Source: Chloroflexota bacterium
GTDB lineage: Bacteria > Chloroflexota > Anaerolineae > UBA4142
DNA length: 9,568 nt
Direction of reading: 5' to 3'
NCBI GenBank assembly: GCA_023380675.1
Contig: JAMCRS010000379.1
Span: 1 to 9,568 of the forward strand
A model generated the notes under the pieces. It did no database searches. It saw only the letters and a list, made by a program, of their open reading frames with translations, and was not told the DNA's origin. Of the stretch, positions 1-6,592 are shown in pieces; the first letter of the stretch is position 1, and each line of letters starts with the position of its first letter. The position numbers and the translations under genes are program-made.

Positions 1-140
1 CGTTTTTCGATTTCGGTAGCTGCAAGTTGCGCACGCCACTAGAGTCAGCCGAATGTCAGCATCAGCTCTGGTTCTGCGTTATGTAGGACGTCCGACCGTC
101 CATTGCGCAGCACCCGAGTAATCGCGACTGAACGCCGGCG
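1..140. other. Non-coding stretch downstream of the permease gene
   Basis: This is the 3' flank of the minus-strand exporter operon. I see no coding potential, no T-run terminator and no convincing hairpin beyond short GC-rich matches near 88-103. Where the operon's transcript ends is not visible. Confidence 0.4.
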
Positions 141-2708
141 TCATTCGTAACGCAGCGCCTGGATGATCTCCATGCCCGACGCCTGGCGCGCCGGAAAGAG
201 CGAGGCGAGCACGCCAAAGATCAAGCCGGCCGCGGTCGCAGCGAGCAGCGCCGCGAGCGGGAACGTGTACTGCATCTTGTAAATCCCGCTCGCGTTCAAC
301 CCCTGAACGAAGACATAACCGAGATAGAGCCCGGCGATCAAGCCGAATGCCGTGCCGATGGCGGCGAGCAGGAGCGCTTCCGCAATGATCATCCGCCGCA
401 CCTGGCGGCGTTCGGCGCCGATCGCGCGCAACATGCCGATCTCGCGCGTGCGCTCAATGACGCCGATCGCGAGCGTGTTGAGGATCGCGATGAGCGACGG
501 GAGCGAGAGGACTCCCAGAAGCACGTACATCCCCGCGAAGATCGCGTCGTACTGCTGAGAAAATTCAGCCAGATACTGGCTTGTCTTCACCAAGCGGAAC
601 TGCGGGTAATCGGCGGCGATCGTCTTGAGGCGTTCGTCCGCCGCCGCCCGATCCGCGCCCGGCGCGAGGTCGATCTGGTAGAAAATGTCCTCGGTCTTGT
701 TAAAGTCGGCGCGCATGTTTGCCTGCGAAATGTACGCCGTATTGATCTTCATGCTCATCACGTCGCCGCCGATGGCGACCACGCGATAGGCTTGTTGACC
801 TCGGGGAGTCGACAGCGTGATGGTGTCACCCAGATTGATACCGGCCTGAGCGGCCAGGATGCCGTTCACGATGATGGTTCTTCCCTCGTTCAGCGCGGCG
901 TACGCCTGCTGCGGGTCGCCCTTTTGAAAGTCCATCCCGGACACTTGGGTGAACGCGGCCGGATCGATGCCGAGCACCGAGACTTGGACATCGCCGCCCC
1001 CGAGCGCAGCGCTGGCCGGAACTTCGGATTGGGCATACCTCAGCGTGCTCACCGTACCGATACCGGAGACTGAGTGAATCTTGTTCGATAGACTCTGGCT
1101 GGCGCCCAGGTCGCCGTTCCACAAGGCGACGGACGGCGGCACGAGCAGGTAATCGCTATTCATAGACCTTTGCAACATCCCCACGACGCTGCCCGTCACG
1201 CTGTACATCAGTCCGCCCGCGCCCACGATGATCGCGAGCCCGATCATCGTCGCGCTCGCCGTAATCGCCGAGCGCGAGGGCTGGCGGCTGATGTTGCCCT
1301 GCGCCAAACCGCCGGTCCCCTCGCGCGCGAAGATCATCGACAGCAGCATGCTAAATACATTGGCGAACGGCTTGACGAGCGCGGGCGCGATCAGCACCAA
1401 ACCGACGAGGAAAAGGATGCCGCCCAGCGCGACCAGATTGAAACTGCCGCTGAGGAGTCCCAGCAGCGCGACCACGATCATTACGACGCCAACGCCGGTG
1501 GCCAAGCGGCTGATCCGCTGCGCCGCTTCGCCGACCGCTGGGCGCAGCACTTCGATGGGCGTCACTCGGCTTGCGCTCAATGCCGGCAGCAGGCCCGCGA
1601 AGAGAGTCACGCCCACGCCTAGAACGATGGCCGCGACCACCGGTCCGGCCTCGATCACTGGCCCACCGATCCGAACGCTCAGGAACTGCTGCATGAGCGG
1701 GCTCATCAGAGCGGTCAGGCCCGCTCCGAGTAAATAGCCGATGACGAGCCCAATCGCCGTGCCGACGATGCCTTGCACCAGGCCTTCGCTGAGGATCAGC
1801 CCGATGATGGTCCCGCGGCTTGCGCCGATCGCTCGCAGCATTCCGATGTCGTGGCGGCGTTCGGCGACGATCGTGCGAAACGTGTTAAAGATAATGAACC
1901 CGCCCATGAACAGCGTGAGATAGCCCAACAAGTTGAACGCCACCGCCGCGATTTGCATGGCTCCCATGATGGTCGATTCGCTCGTCAACGCATTCAGCGT
2001 ATAACTCCGGCCTAGCTGCGCCTGGATTTGCTGGACGATCGCCTCACGCGCGGCCGTGTCCTTGGTCGCGAGATTAGCTTCGATCACGTTGACCAGCCCG
2101 GACATATCGAGCAGCTTCTGCGCTTCGGTGAGCGTGATCAACACTTCTTCGTTTCCAAACGAGACGTGACTGGGACGCAATCCAACGATCGTGAGTCGCG
2201 CGGCCCCTTCGGTGGTTGGAATGCGCAACGTATCGCCCAGCTTCAATCCCAGTGAATCGGCGAGGTTGGTCGAGACGACCGCGGCCAAGCCGTCGCCGGG
2301 TTTCAGGAATCGGCCTTGCGTCAACGTGTAATCATGCAGCACCGGCGCGACGGCGGGATCGATGCCGGTGATCGTCAGCCCGGTCACGTTCGAATTGCGG
2401 CCGTAGAAATTGGACGGAAGGTTGATCGGCCGCGAGATCGAGCCGGCGATCGCGCTGATCCCGTCGATCTGCTTGATCTTGTTCAGCGTGCTCGCGGGGA
2501 ACGCTTCACCCGTTTTTTGCGTGATCGTCACGTCGACCGCGCCCGACAGCGAAAGGATCCCTTGCTGGAATGCGTTGGTCATCGTCGGCAAGAGGATTCC
2601 CATACCGAAAATCACCATCACGCCCATGACGATGGCGAGCGTGGTGAGAAACGAGCGCAGTTTTCGCCCCCACAGATAGCGGGCGGCGAGTGTTAGTTGG
2701 AAATTCAT
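141..2708 (-). CDS. ABC transporter permease, duplicated FtsX/MacB type
   Basis: This 855-residue integral membrane protein is the permease of an ABC exporter. It contains two copies of the MacB/FtsX unit in one chain. The first has a TM helix (about 18-45), an extracytoplasmic MacB-like domain (about 50-245) and three TM helices (about 252-280, 300-335, 353-378). The second has a TM helix (about 482-505), an extracytoplasmic domain (about 515-715) and TM helices at about 722-750, 775-803 and 818-840. Two extra hydrophobic helices (about 402-445) link the copies. The FtsX motif IGMLRAIGA occurs in both copies (288-296 and 757-765), and each copy closes with a PA..AS....I..LR motif (375-389, 839-853). 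The start has an upstream AGGAG at about nine bases. It is the last gene of the padR-ATPase-adaptor-permease operon and probably works with both. By family, such pumps are mechanotransmission exporters or lipoprotein/peptide transporters. The substrate cannot be read from sequence. Confidence 0.93.
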   Translation of the reverse strand: MNFQLTLAARYLWGRKLRSFLTTLAIVMGVMVIFGMGILLPTMTNAFQQGILSLSGAVDVTITQKTGEAFPASTLNKIKQIDGISAIAGSISRPINLPSNFYGRNSNVTGLTITGIDPAVAPVLHDYTLTQGRFLKPGDGLAAVVSTNLADSLGLKLGDTLRIPTTEGAARLTIVGLRPSHVSFGNEEVLITLTEAQKLLDMSGLVNVIEANLATKDTAAREAIVQQIQAQLGRSYTLNALTSESTIMGAMQIAAVAFNLLGYLTLFMGGFIIFNTFRTIVAERRHDIGMLRAIGASRGTIIGLILSEGLVQGIVGTAIGLVIGYLLGAGLTALMSPLMQQFLSVRIGGPVIEAGPVVAAIVLGVGVTLFAGLLPALSASRVTPIEVLRPAVGEAAQRISRLATGVGVVMIVVALLGLLSGSFNLVALGGILFLVGLVLIAPALVKPFANVFSMLLSMIFAREGTGGLAQGNISRQPSRSAITASATMIGLAIIVGAGGLMYSVTGSVVGMLQRSMNSDYLLVPPSVALWNGDLGASQSLSNKIHSVSGIGTVSTLRYAQSEVPASAALGGGDVQVSVLGIDPAAFTQVSGMDFQKGDPQQAYAALNEGRTIIVNGILAAQAGINLGDTITLSTPRGQQAYRVVAIGGDVMSMKINTAYISQANMRADFNKTEDIFYQIDLAPGADRAAADERLKTIAADYPQFRLVKTSQYLAEFSQQYDAIFAGMYVLLGVLSLPSLIAILNTLAIGVIERTREIGMLRAIGAERRQVRRMIIAEALLLAAIGTAFGLIAGLYLGYVFVQGLNASGIYKMQYTFPLAALLAATAAGLIFGVLASLFPARQASGMEIIQALRYE

Positions 2709-2795
2709 GCTCCCCGTCTCCTGGCAGACGGCTGGACCGACAAACCGATCGACCTATGCGGTGCTCCGGTCCGTGCCGTCCGGCTTGCCGAACGA

Positions 2796-3785
2796 TTACT
2801 TCGGTTCAATCGTGACTTTCGCCGTCATATTCCAGCGCAGTCGATCATCCATCTGGTCAGGCGTCACCGTGACCTTGTAGACGGTGTCGCCTTGGTAATC
2901 GGCTCCAAACGGTTCGATGTTCGCCACCTTGCCGCTGAGATCAAGGTCCGGAATCGCGTCGAACGAAAGCGTGGCGACATCGCCCAACTGCACATCGACA
3001 ATGTTGAGCTCGGTTAGATCGGTTGTCTCGACTTGCCACGCGGAAAAGTCGGCCAACTGAACGATGGGCGCGGCCGCGGTCACCGCTTCGCCCACCTTGG
3101 CGTGGATCGTCGCCACCGTGCCGGCGAAAGGCGCGTGCAGTTCGGTTTGCGCGAGATCGGCTTGGGCGCGATCCAACCCGGCCCGGGCGGACGCGATGTC
3201 GGATTCGGCCGCCGCGATATCGGCCGGTTTCGGCCCTTCCATGAGCACGTTGAGCCGCGCCTGGGCCGCGTCGCGATTGTTCGTCGCCGTCTGCAGATCA
3301 AGCGTCGTCGCCAGCGCTTGCGCATCGGGATTGTTGTCCCCGCCCGCGGCGTCGTACGCCGCCTGCGCCTGCCGCAGCGCCGCTTCCGCATTCACCAGGT
3401 CAGCATGCGCAGCAATGACCTGGTCCCGATCGGCCCCTTCGTCCAGTTTCTGCCGAGCGGCTTGCGCATGTTGAAGCTGGGCTTGCGCCTGGGCGACCGC
3501 GGCTTGCTGCTGACCCGCGTCGAGTTGGATCAGCAGCGCGCCCGCATCCACGTGGTCGCCTTCCTTTGCAGGCACTCGCGCGACCATGCCGGAGATCGGC
3601 AGACTGAGGGCGGCGTTCTTTATCGGCACGACCTTGCCTTGCGAAATGATGCTGCCGGAGACTCCGGCGCCGGCAGCAATCGCGGGCGGGGGCGTCGGCG
3701 AGCTCGTCGGCTGCGCTCCACTACAACCGGCGAGCGCAAACGCCATCAGCCCAAGCACTCCCCATCCAAGAATATGTTTCTTCAC
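2796..3785 (-). CDS. Lipoprotein membrane-fusion/adaptor subunit of ABC exporter (HlyD/MacA-like)
   Basis: The protein is 329 residues from the preferred GTG start. It opens with a lipoprotein signal peptide: two lysines, a hydrophobic stretch, then the lipobox LAGC with the lipidated cysteine at residue 21. A split biotinyl-lipoyl-like domain follows; its first half includes LPISGMVARVPAKEGDHV and its second half HAPFAGTVATIHAKVGE. Between the halves lies a long Ala/Gln-rich coiled-coil hairpin. A beta-barrel region and a C-terminal strand pair follow. In the family this subunit couples the permease to extracytoplasmic substrate. As a lipoprotein with no TolC-like gene nearby, it fits a monoderm-type pump. 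The start is uncertain: a GTG at 3812 directly abuts the ATPase stop (TAG GTG) but lacks a Shine-Dalgarno sequence and adds nine residues before the signal peptide. The GTG at 3785 has GGGGTG six bases upstream. Confidence 0.9.
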   Translation of the reverse strand: MKKHILGWGVLGLMAFALAGCSGAQPTSSPTPPPAIAAGAGVSGSIISQGKVVPIKNAALSLPISGMVARVPAKEGDHVDAGALLIQLDAGQQQAAVAQAQAQLQHAQAARQKLDEGADRDQVIAAHADLVNAEAALRQAQAAYDAAGGDNNPDAQALATTLDLQTATNNRDAAQARLNVLMEGPKPADIAAAESDIASARAGLDRAQADLAQTELHAPFAGTVATIHAKVGEAVTAAAPIVQLADFSAWQVETTDLTELNIVDVQLGDVATLSFDAIPDLDLSGKVANIEPFGADYQGDTVYKVTVTPDQMDDRLRWNMTAKVTIEPK

Positions 3786-3812
3786 GATGCACCCCAGAGC
3801 ATCACCGTTCAC

Positions 3813-4556
3813 CTAGGCGATGGCTTTCATCTTGTTCGTGACGATATCCGTATTGTCTTTGCTATCCCTCGATTCGAGCCGCGCTTCGTCCACGATGGTG
3901 CCGTCCTTGAGGAAGACGATACGGTCGGAGTACGCCGCGATGCGCGGGTCGTGCGTAACCATCAACACCGCGCGCCCCCAGGTCTTGGCGACCTGCTGAA
4001 GCAATCCGGCAATTTCGTCGGACGAGTGCGTATCGAGATTGCCCGTGGGTTCATCGGCGAGGACGAGAACAGGCTCCGTAATCAGCGCGCGCGCGATCGC
4101 CACGCGCTGCTGCTGCCCCGCCGACAACTGATCGGGACGGCTGTGCAGCCGTTCGCCGAGTCCAACTTTTTTCAACCAGTCGGTCGCGTTCTGTTTCGCC
4201 TGGGATCCGTTTTTTCCGTCAAGCAAGAGCGGCAGCGCGGCGTTCTCGACCGACGAGAGAATCGGAATGAGGTTGAAGAACTGGAACACGAATCCGATCT
4301 TCCGGCGGCGCAGCTGCGTGATCGCGTTGTCAGACATCTTGGCAAGCGGTTGACCGTCGATGCTCACACTTCCTTCCGTGGGGCGGTCCAGACCGCCGAG
4401 CAGGTGGAGCAGCGTCGACTTGCCACAACCGCTCGGACCCATCACCGCGACGAATTCGCCCATGCTCACGTTCAGGTTGATGTGATCGAGCGCGGTGACC
4501 GCGGTATCGCCCTTGCCGTACACTTTCGTCAATTTCTCTGCATGGATGAGAGACAT
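3813..4556 (-). CDS. ABC transporter ATP-binding protein (LolD/MacB-type)
   Basis: This 247-residue nucleotide-binding subunit powers the exporter encoded by the next two genes. Visible motifs are Walker [10 protein letters not shown] (40-48), Q-loop Q92, signature LSAGQQQ (144-150, with Ala replacing the first Gly of LSGGQ), Walker B VLVLADEP (163-170, catalytic E169), D-loop NLD (173-175) and the switch His H202. The spacing and the ADEPTGNLD and GLDRPTEG segments are typical of the LolD/FtsE/MacB ATPase branch, which pairs with FtsX-fold permeases. I chose ATG 4556, which has AGGAG six bases upstream, over a longer frame reaching 4607 that lacks conserved sequence. It follows padR by 77 bases that contain heptamer repeats. 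Its stop codon touches the longest possible adaptor ORF, indicating tight co-transcription. Confidence 0.95.
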   Translation of the reverse strand: MSLIHAEKLTKVYGKGDTAVTALDHINLNVSMGEFVAVMGPSGCGKSTLLHLLGGLDRPTEGSVSIDGQPLAKMSDNAITQLRRRKIGFVFQFFNLIPILSSVENAALPLLLDGKNGSQAKQNATDWLKKVGLGERLHSRPDQLSAGQQQRVAIARALITEPVLVLADEPTGNLDTHSSDEIAGLLQQVAKTWGRAVLMVTHDPRIAAYSDRIVFLKDGTIVDEARLESRDSKDNTDIVTNKMKAIA

Positions 4557-4610
4557 TTTTGCTCCTATTTTCGATTTATGATTCAGAATCTCTTGGCCAA
4601 GAAACACAGA

Positions 4611-4645
4611 TCCTAAATCCTAAATCTGAAATCCTAAATCTTCCT
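4611..4645 (+). repeat. Heptanucleotide tandem repeat (TCCTAAA) at the padR/ATPase junction
   Basis: Five consecutive 7-base units are visible: TCCTAAA, TCCTAAA, TCTGAAA, TCCTAAA, TCTTCCT. Read on the transcribed strand the unit is TTTAGGA. The block overlaps the last codons and stop of padR and continues into the intergenic gap. A more degenerate A/T-rich stretch (about 4567-4590) may be decayed units. Short heptameric repeats at gene borders are known from several bacterial genomes, notably filamentous cyanobacteria. Function is unknown. Confidence 0.75.
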
Positions 4646-5215
4646 GGGTCTGCCGCGCGGTTTCGCTTCCGGCGCCGGCAACGGCTGACGCGTGACCTCG
4701 TCGAGCCGTCCTTCGATCATATCGATCCAGCGCAAATCGGCTTCCAGGTGCATGATCGCTTTGTCGAGCAAGAGAATCCTTGCCAGTTCGGTTTTCGGGT
4801 TCAGGCCGTTGCGTTGCGTCGTAATGGCGTGCATTTCCTGATAGAGTTGATTGCGCTGAGTTTGCAGCAGCACGCGTGGATTCGCTTCACCCGATACCAG
4901 ACTGAGCATCAACTTGATAAAGAACTCGTCGCGCTGATGCTCTCGCTCGATGCCAGTGGCAAACCACTCGAGAAGCGCGGTGCGCCCCGCCGGTGTGATC
5001 GAGTAAATGTGCTTTTCCGGTCCGCCATCCTGCTCGACGCAATCTTCGGCGACGAGTCCCTTCTTTTCCAGCCGCGTAAGCGTGCTGTAAATTTGTGCCG
5101 GCTTGACATCCCAATTCTCCTCGCCTCCCACTACTGCTTCAAACGCCGCGCGCAACTCGTATCCGTGACGCGGGCGTTGAGCGAGGAGTCCAAGAACGGC
5201 GTGACGGACTGGCAT
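4634..5215 (-). CDS. PadR-family transcriptional regulator with AT-hook-like tail
   Basis: This 193-residue DNA-binding regulator probably controls the exporter genes directly downstream. The N-terminal winged helix-turn-helix of the PadR family spans about residues 4-80, with HGYEL (17-21), the recognition-helix region IYSTLTRLEKKGLV (42-55) and the wing plus YSITPAGRTALLEW (71-84). The C-terminal Vir-type dimerisation helices (about 90-172) contain DEFFIKLML. The last ten residues are APEAK-PRGRPRKI-like, and RGRPRK (187-192) matches the core of an AT-hook, a minor-groove binding motif that is not a standard part of PadR proteins. I chose the ATG at 5215 because GGAG lies about nine bases upstream and the conserved domain begins immediately. 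A longer frame to 5311 would translate through the promoter and leader hairpin. PadR proteins usually repress their own operon and a linked efflux pump in response to a small molecule; the ligand is unknown here. Confidence 0.93.
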   Translation of the reverse strand: MPVRHAVLGLLAQRPRHGYELRAAFEAVVGGEENWDVKPAQIYSTLTRLEKKGLVAEDCVEQDGGPEKHIYSITPAGRTALLEWFATGIEREHQRDEFFIKLMLSLVSGEANPRVLLQTQRNQLYQEMHAITTQRNGLNPKTELARILLLDKAIMHLEADLRWIDMIEGRLDEVTRQPLPAPEAKPRGRPRKI

Positions 5216-5234
5216 TGAGCGTTCTCCGACAAAA

Positions 5235-5263
5235 ACCCTTCGGGTTCCAGGAGCCCGAAGGGT
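5235..5263 (-). terminator. Terminator-like/attenuator hairpin in the padR leader
   Basis: On the minus strand a perfect 10-base stem (ACCCTTCGGG / CCCGAAGGGT) encloses a 9-base loop (CTCCTGGAA). The run of Ts that begins with the last base of the stem and continues downstream is five long. This is the shape of an intrinsic terminator, yet it lies between the padR promoter and the padR start codon. It is therefore more likely an attenuator or leader structure than an operon terminator. The loop contains CTCC, complementary to the GGAG Shine-Dalgarno sequence of padR. Confidence 0.6.
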
Positions 5264-5282
5264 CGAATCGCGGTCGCGCAAT

Positions 5283-5311
5283 AATATAAACCAAGTTACT
5301 AGATTTGTCAA
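5283..5311 (-). promoter_or_regulatory. Sigma70-type promoter of the padR-exporter operon
   Basis: On the minus strand, -35 TTGACA (5306-5311, perfect consensus) and -10 TATATT (5283-5288, five of six) are separated by 17 bases. The segment is A/T-rich against a GC-rich background. Transcription should begin near 5275-5277, giving a leader of about 60 bases that starts just ahead of the terminator-like hairpin. Confidence 0.8.
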
Positions 5312-5338
5312 GCATCGCCGTTATGTATAGTTCGATGC
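5312..5338. promoter_or_regulatory. Inverted repeat abutting the padR -35 box
   Basis: GCATCG (5312-5317) and CGATGC (5333-5338) form a perfect inverted repeat with 15 bases between arms, so arm centres are 21 bases apart, about two helical turns. It directly touches the upstream edge of the -35 hexamer. It could be a binding site for PadR or another dimeric regulator. It does not match the classical ATGT-N8-ACAT PadR operator, so the assignment is tentative. Confidence 0.35.
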
Positions 5339-5403
5339 CTGAATGAACAGTTGCATGCTAGTCAATCGCAACAAACCGAGAATTGCATGCATGGGCGCAA
5401 CAC

Positions 5404-6372
5404 TCAGGGTATCAGCAGCAACTTGCCGATCACTTTGCGGCTTTCCAGATATTCCTGCGCCTCGGCAGATTGCGCGAGCGGAAAGCTCTTGTCGATCCGC
5501 ACCTTCACACTGCCGGCAGCAATCCAGCTAAACAGGTCTGCCGCCCGCTGCAGCAACTCAGCCCGCTCGGCAATATAGTGCCCCAACGTAGGCCGCGTCA
5601 GAAACAGCGATCCCTTGGCATTCAGGATCTGTGGATCGAACGGCGGAACCGGTCCGCTTGATTGCCCGCACAGCACCATCATCCCTCTCCGACGGAGGAC
5701 ATTGAGGCTCTTGTCGAAGGTGGTCTTGCCGACCGAATCGTACACGACGGGCAAACCCTGGCTGTCTGTGATGCGTTTGACCTCCGCCTCAAAGTCTTGA
5801 ACGGCGTAATTGATCACGTGGTCCGCGCCCGCCTCTTTCGCCGCCTTGACCTTTTCCTCCGTCGACACCGTTCCGATAACGCGAGCGCCGCGCAGTTTCG
5901 CGACCTGGACGAGCAGCAAACCAAGCCCGCCGGCAGCGGCGTGTACGAGCACCGTGTCGCCCGGCTGGATTGGATACGTCGTGCATGCGAGATAGTGTGC
6001 GGTGAGGCCCTGAAGGAACGCGGCCGCGCCTTGCTGAGCGCTCACTTCATTTGGGAGCGGAGCGAGGCGCTGCGCCGGCACACAGGCATATTCCGCATAG
6101 GTGCCTGTCTGCATGGCATAGGCCACGCGGTCTCCCGGCTTCACCTCGGTAACGCCCGGCCCCACTGCGTCTACGACGCCCGCCGCCTCATCCCCGGCTA
6201 CGAACGGAAGCTTCGACTTGTAGAGCCCGACGCGCTTGTAGACGTCGATATAATTGATGCCGCTGGCCTCGATTTTGACGCGTGCCTCTCCCTGCATCGG
6301 TTCCGGTTTTGCGGTCTCCTCGTACTTGAGTTCTTGCGTACCGCCGTACTGGTGGACACGGATGGCTTTCAT
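5404..6372 (-). CDS. NADPH:quinone oxidoreductase (zeta-crystallin-like, MDR family)
   Basis: This 322-residue soluble enzyme belongs to the zinc-free quinone oxidoreductase branch of the medium-chain dehydrogenase/reductase family. It is predicted to reduce quinones or other alpha,beta-unsaturated carbonyls with NADPH. The GroES-like catalytic domain (about 1-120) has [12 protein letters not shown] (40-51), the motif [10 protein letters not shown] (58-67) and KPGDRVAY (78-85). The Rossmann domain (about 121-270) has AAAGGLG (145-151), the family's usual AAAGGVG dinucleotide loop, with S170 and K174 placed for NADPH phosphate contacts. [13 protein letters not shown] (211-223) and [14 protein letters not shown] (227-240) are also characteristic. 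There are no structural zinc cysteines. The start at 6372 has AGGAG seven bases upstream; a longer frame to 6480 would overlap its promoter. It lies on the same strand as padR but 188 bases away with an intervening promoter, so it is probably a separate unit. The physiological substrate is unknown. Confidence 0.94.
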   Translation of the reverse strand: MKAIRVHQYGGTQELKYEETAKPEPMQGEARVKIEASGINYIDVYKRVGLYKSKLPFVAGDEAAGVVDAVGPGVTEVKPGDRVAYAMQTGTYAEYACVPAQRLAPLPNEVSAQQGAAAFLQGLTAHYLACTTYPIQPGDTVLVHAAAGGLGLLLVQVAKLRGARVIGTVSTEEKVKAAKEAGADHVINYAVQDFEAEVKRITDSQGLPVVYDSVGKTTFDKSLNVLRRRGMMVLCGQSSGPVPPFDPQILNAKGSLFLTRPTLGHYIAERAELLQRAADLFSWIAAGSVKVRIDKSFPLAQSAEAQEYLESRKVIGKLLLIP

Positions 6373-6412
6373 CAGATTCTCCTTGTGTGAATGTCGGACG
6401 CCGTCACGGAAA

Positions 6413-6441
6413 ATTCTATCACATCCGAATCGTTCAATCAA
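6413..6441 (-). promoter_or_regulatory. Promoter of the quinone oxidoreductase gene
   Basis: On the minus strand, TTGATT (6436-6441) and TAGAAT (6413-6418) are separated by exactly 17 bases. The -10 matches five of six and the -35 four of six. It sits about 40 bases upstream of the ATG at 6372, giving a short leader that carries the AGGAG ribosome site. Confidence 0.6.
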
Positions 6442-6518
6442 ATGTGCGCTTGCAGCGACCAGGCCGCTCGCGCCCAGCATCCGCGTGGAAGGTACAACGG
6501 CCCGATCATGGCGGCCAA

Positions 6519-6550
6519 TTGGTAGACAAATCTTCCTACTTGGTATACAA
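6519..6550 (+). promoter_or_regulatory. Direct-repeat operator over the zinc-ribbon gene promoter
   Basis: TTGGTAGACAA (6519-6529) and TTGGTATACAA (6540-6550) differ at one base and start 21 bases apart, so they lie on the same helix face. The second copy is nearly palindromic (TTG-GTATAC-AA) and resembles operators of some GntR-family regulators. One repeat covers the -35 and the other the -10 of the promoter at 6523-6551, so bound protein would be expected to block polymerase. Confidence 0.5.
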
Positions 6551-6551
6551 T
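6523..6551 (+). promoter_or_regulatory. Sigma70-type promoter of the zinc-ribbon/UDG/RNase J block
   Basis: TAGACA (6523-6528, five of six) and TACAAT (6546-6551, five of six) are separated by 17 bases. Transcription would start around 6558, leaving a leader of about 35 bases with GGAGGT (6581-6586) six bases before the ATG at 6593. It is divergent from the quinone oxidoreductase promoter. Confidence 0.65.
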
Positions 6552-6592
6552 CGCAAGCGCCTTGGAACCCGTACGATTTTGGAGGTCACGCG

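Noticed and set aside
2709..2795. Possible terminator or regulatory hairpin between adaptor and permease genes
   Set aside because: Only imperfect GC-rich matches are present with no T-run. The permease has its own AGGAG site, so simple co-transcription explains the spacer.
3819..3830. GATGGCTTTCAT occurs identically at 3819-3830 and 6361-6372
   Set aside because: Both encode Met-Lys-Ala-Ile on the minus strand (ATPase end and oxidoreductase start). Twelve bases with no flanking similarity is best explained by coincidence.
3033..4616. Very long open frame (527 codons) on the plus strand opposite the adaptor and ATPase genes
   Set aside because: It is antisense to two genes with complete motifs, is extremely Arg-rich with no recognisable domain, and is expected by chance opposite GC-rich coding DNA.
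4611..4645. CRISPR-like or telomere-like array
   Set aside because: Units are only seven bases with no spacers, and the block is 35 bases long on what appears to be an ordinary chromosome segment.
6254..6592. N-terminal extension of the zinc-ribbon frame upstream of 6593
   Set aside because: It would run through the divergent promoters and overlap the quinone oxidoreductase gene. The ATG at 6593 has GGAGGT and a promoter in the right place.
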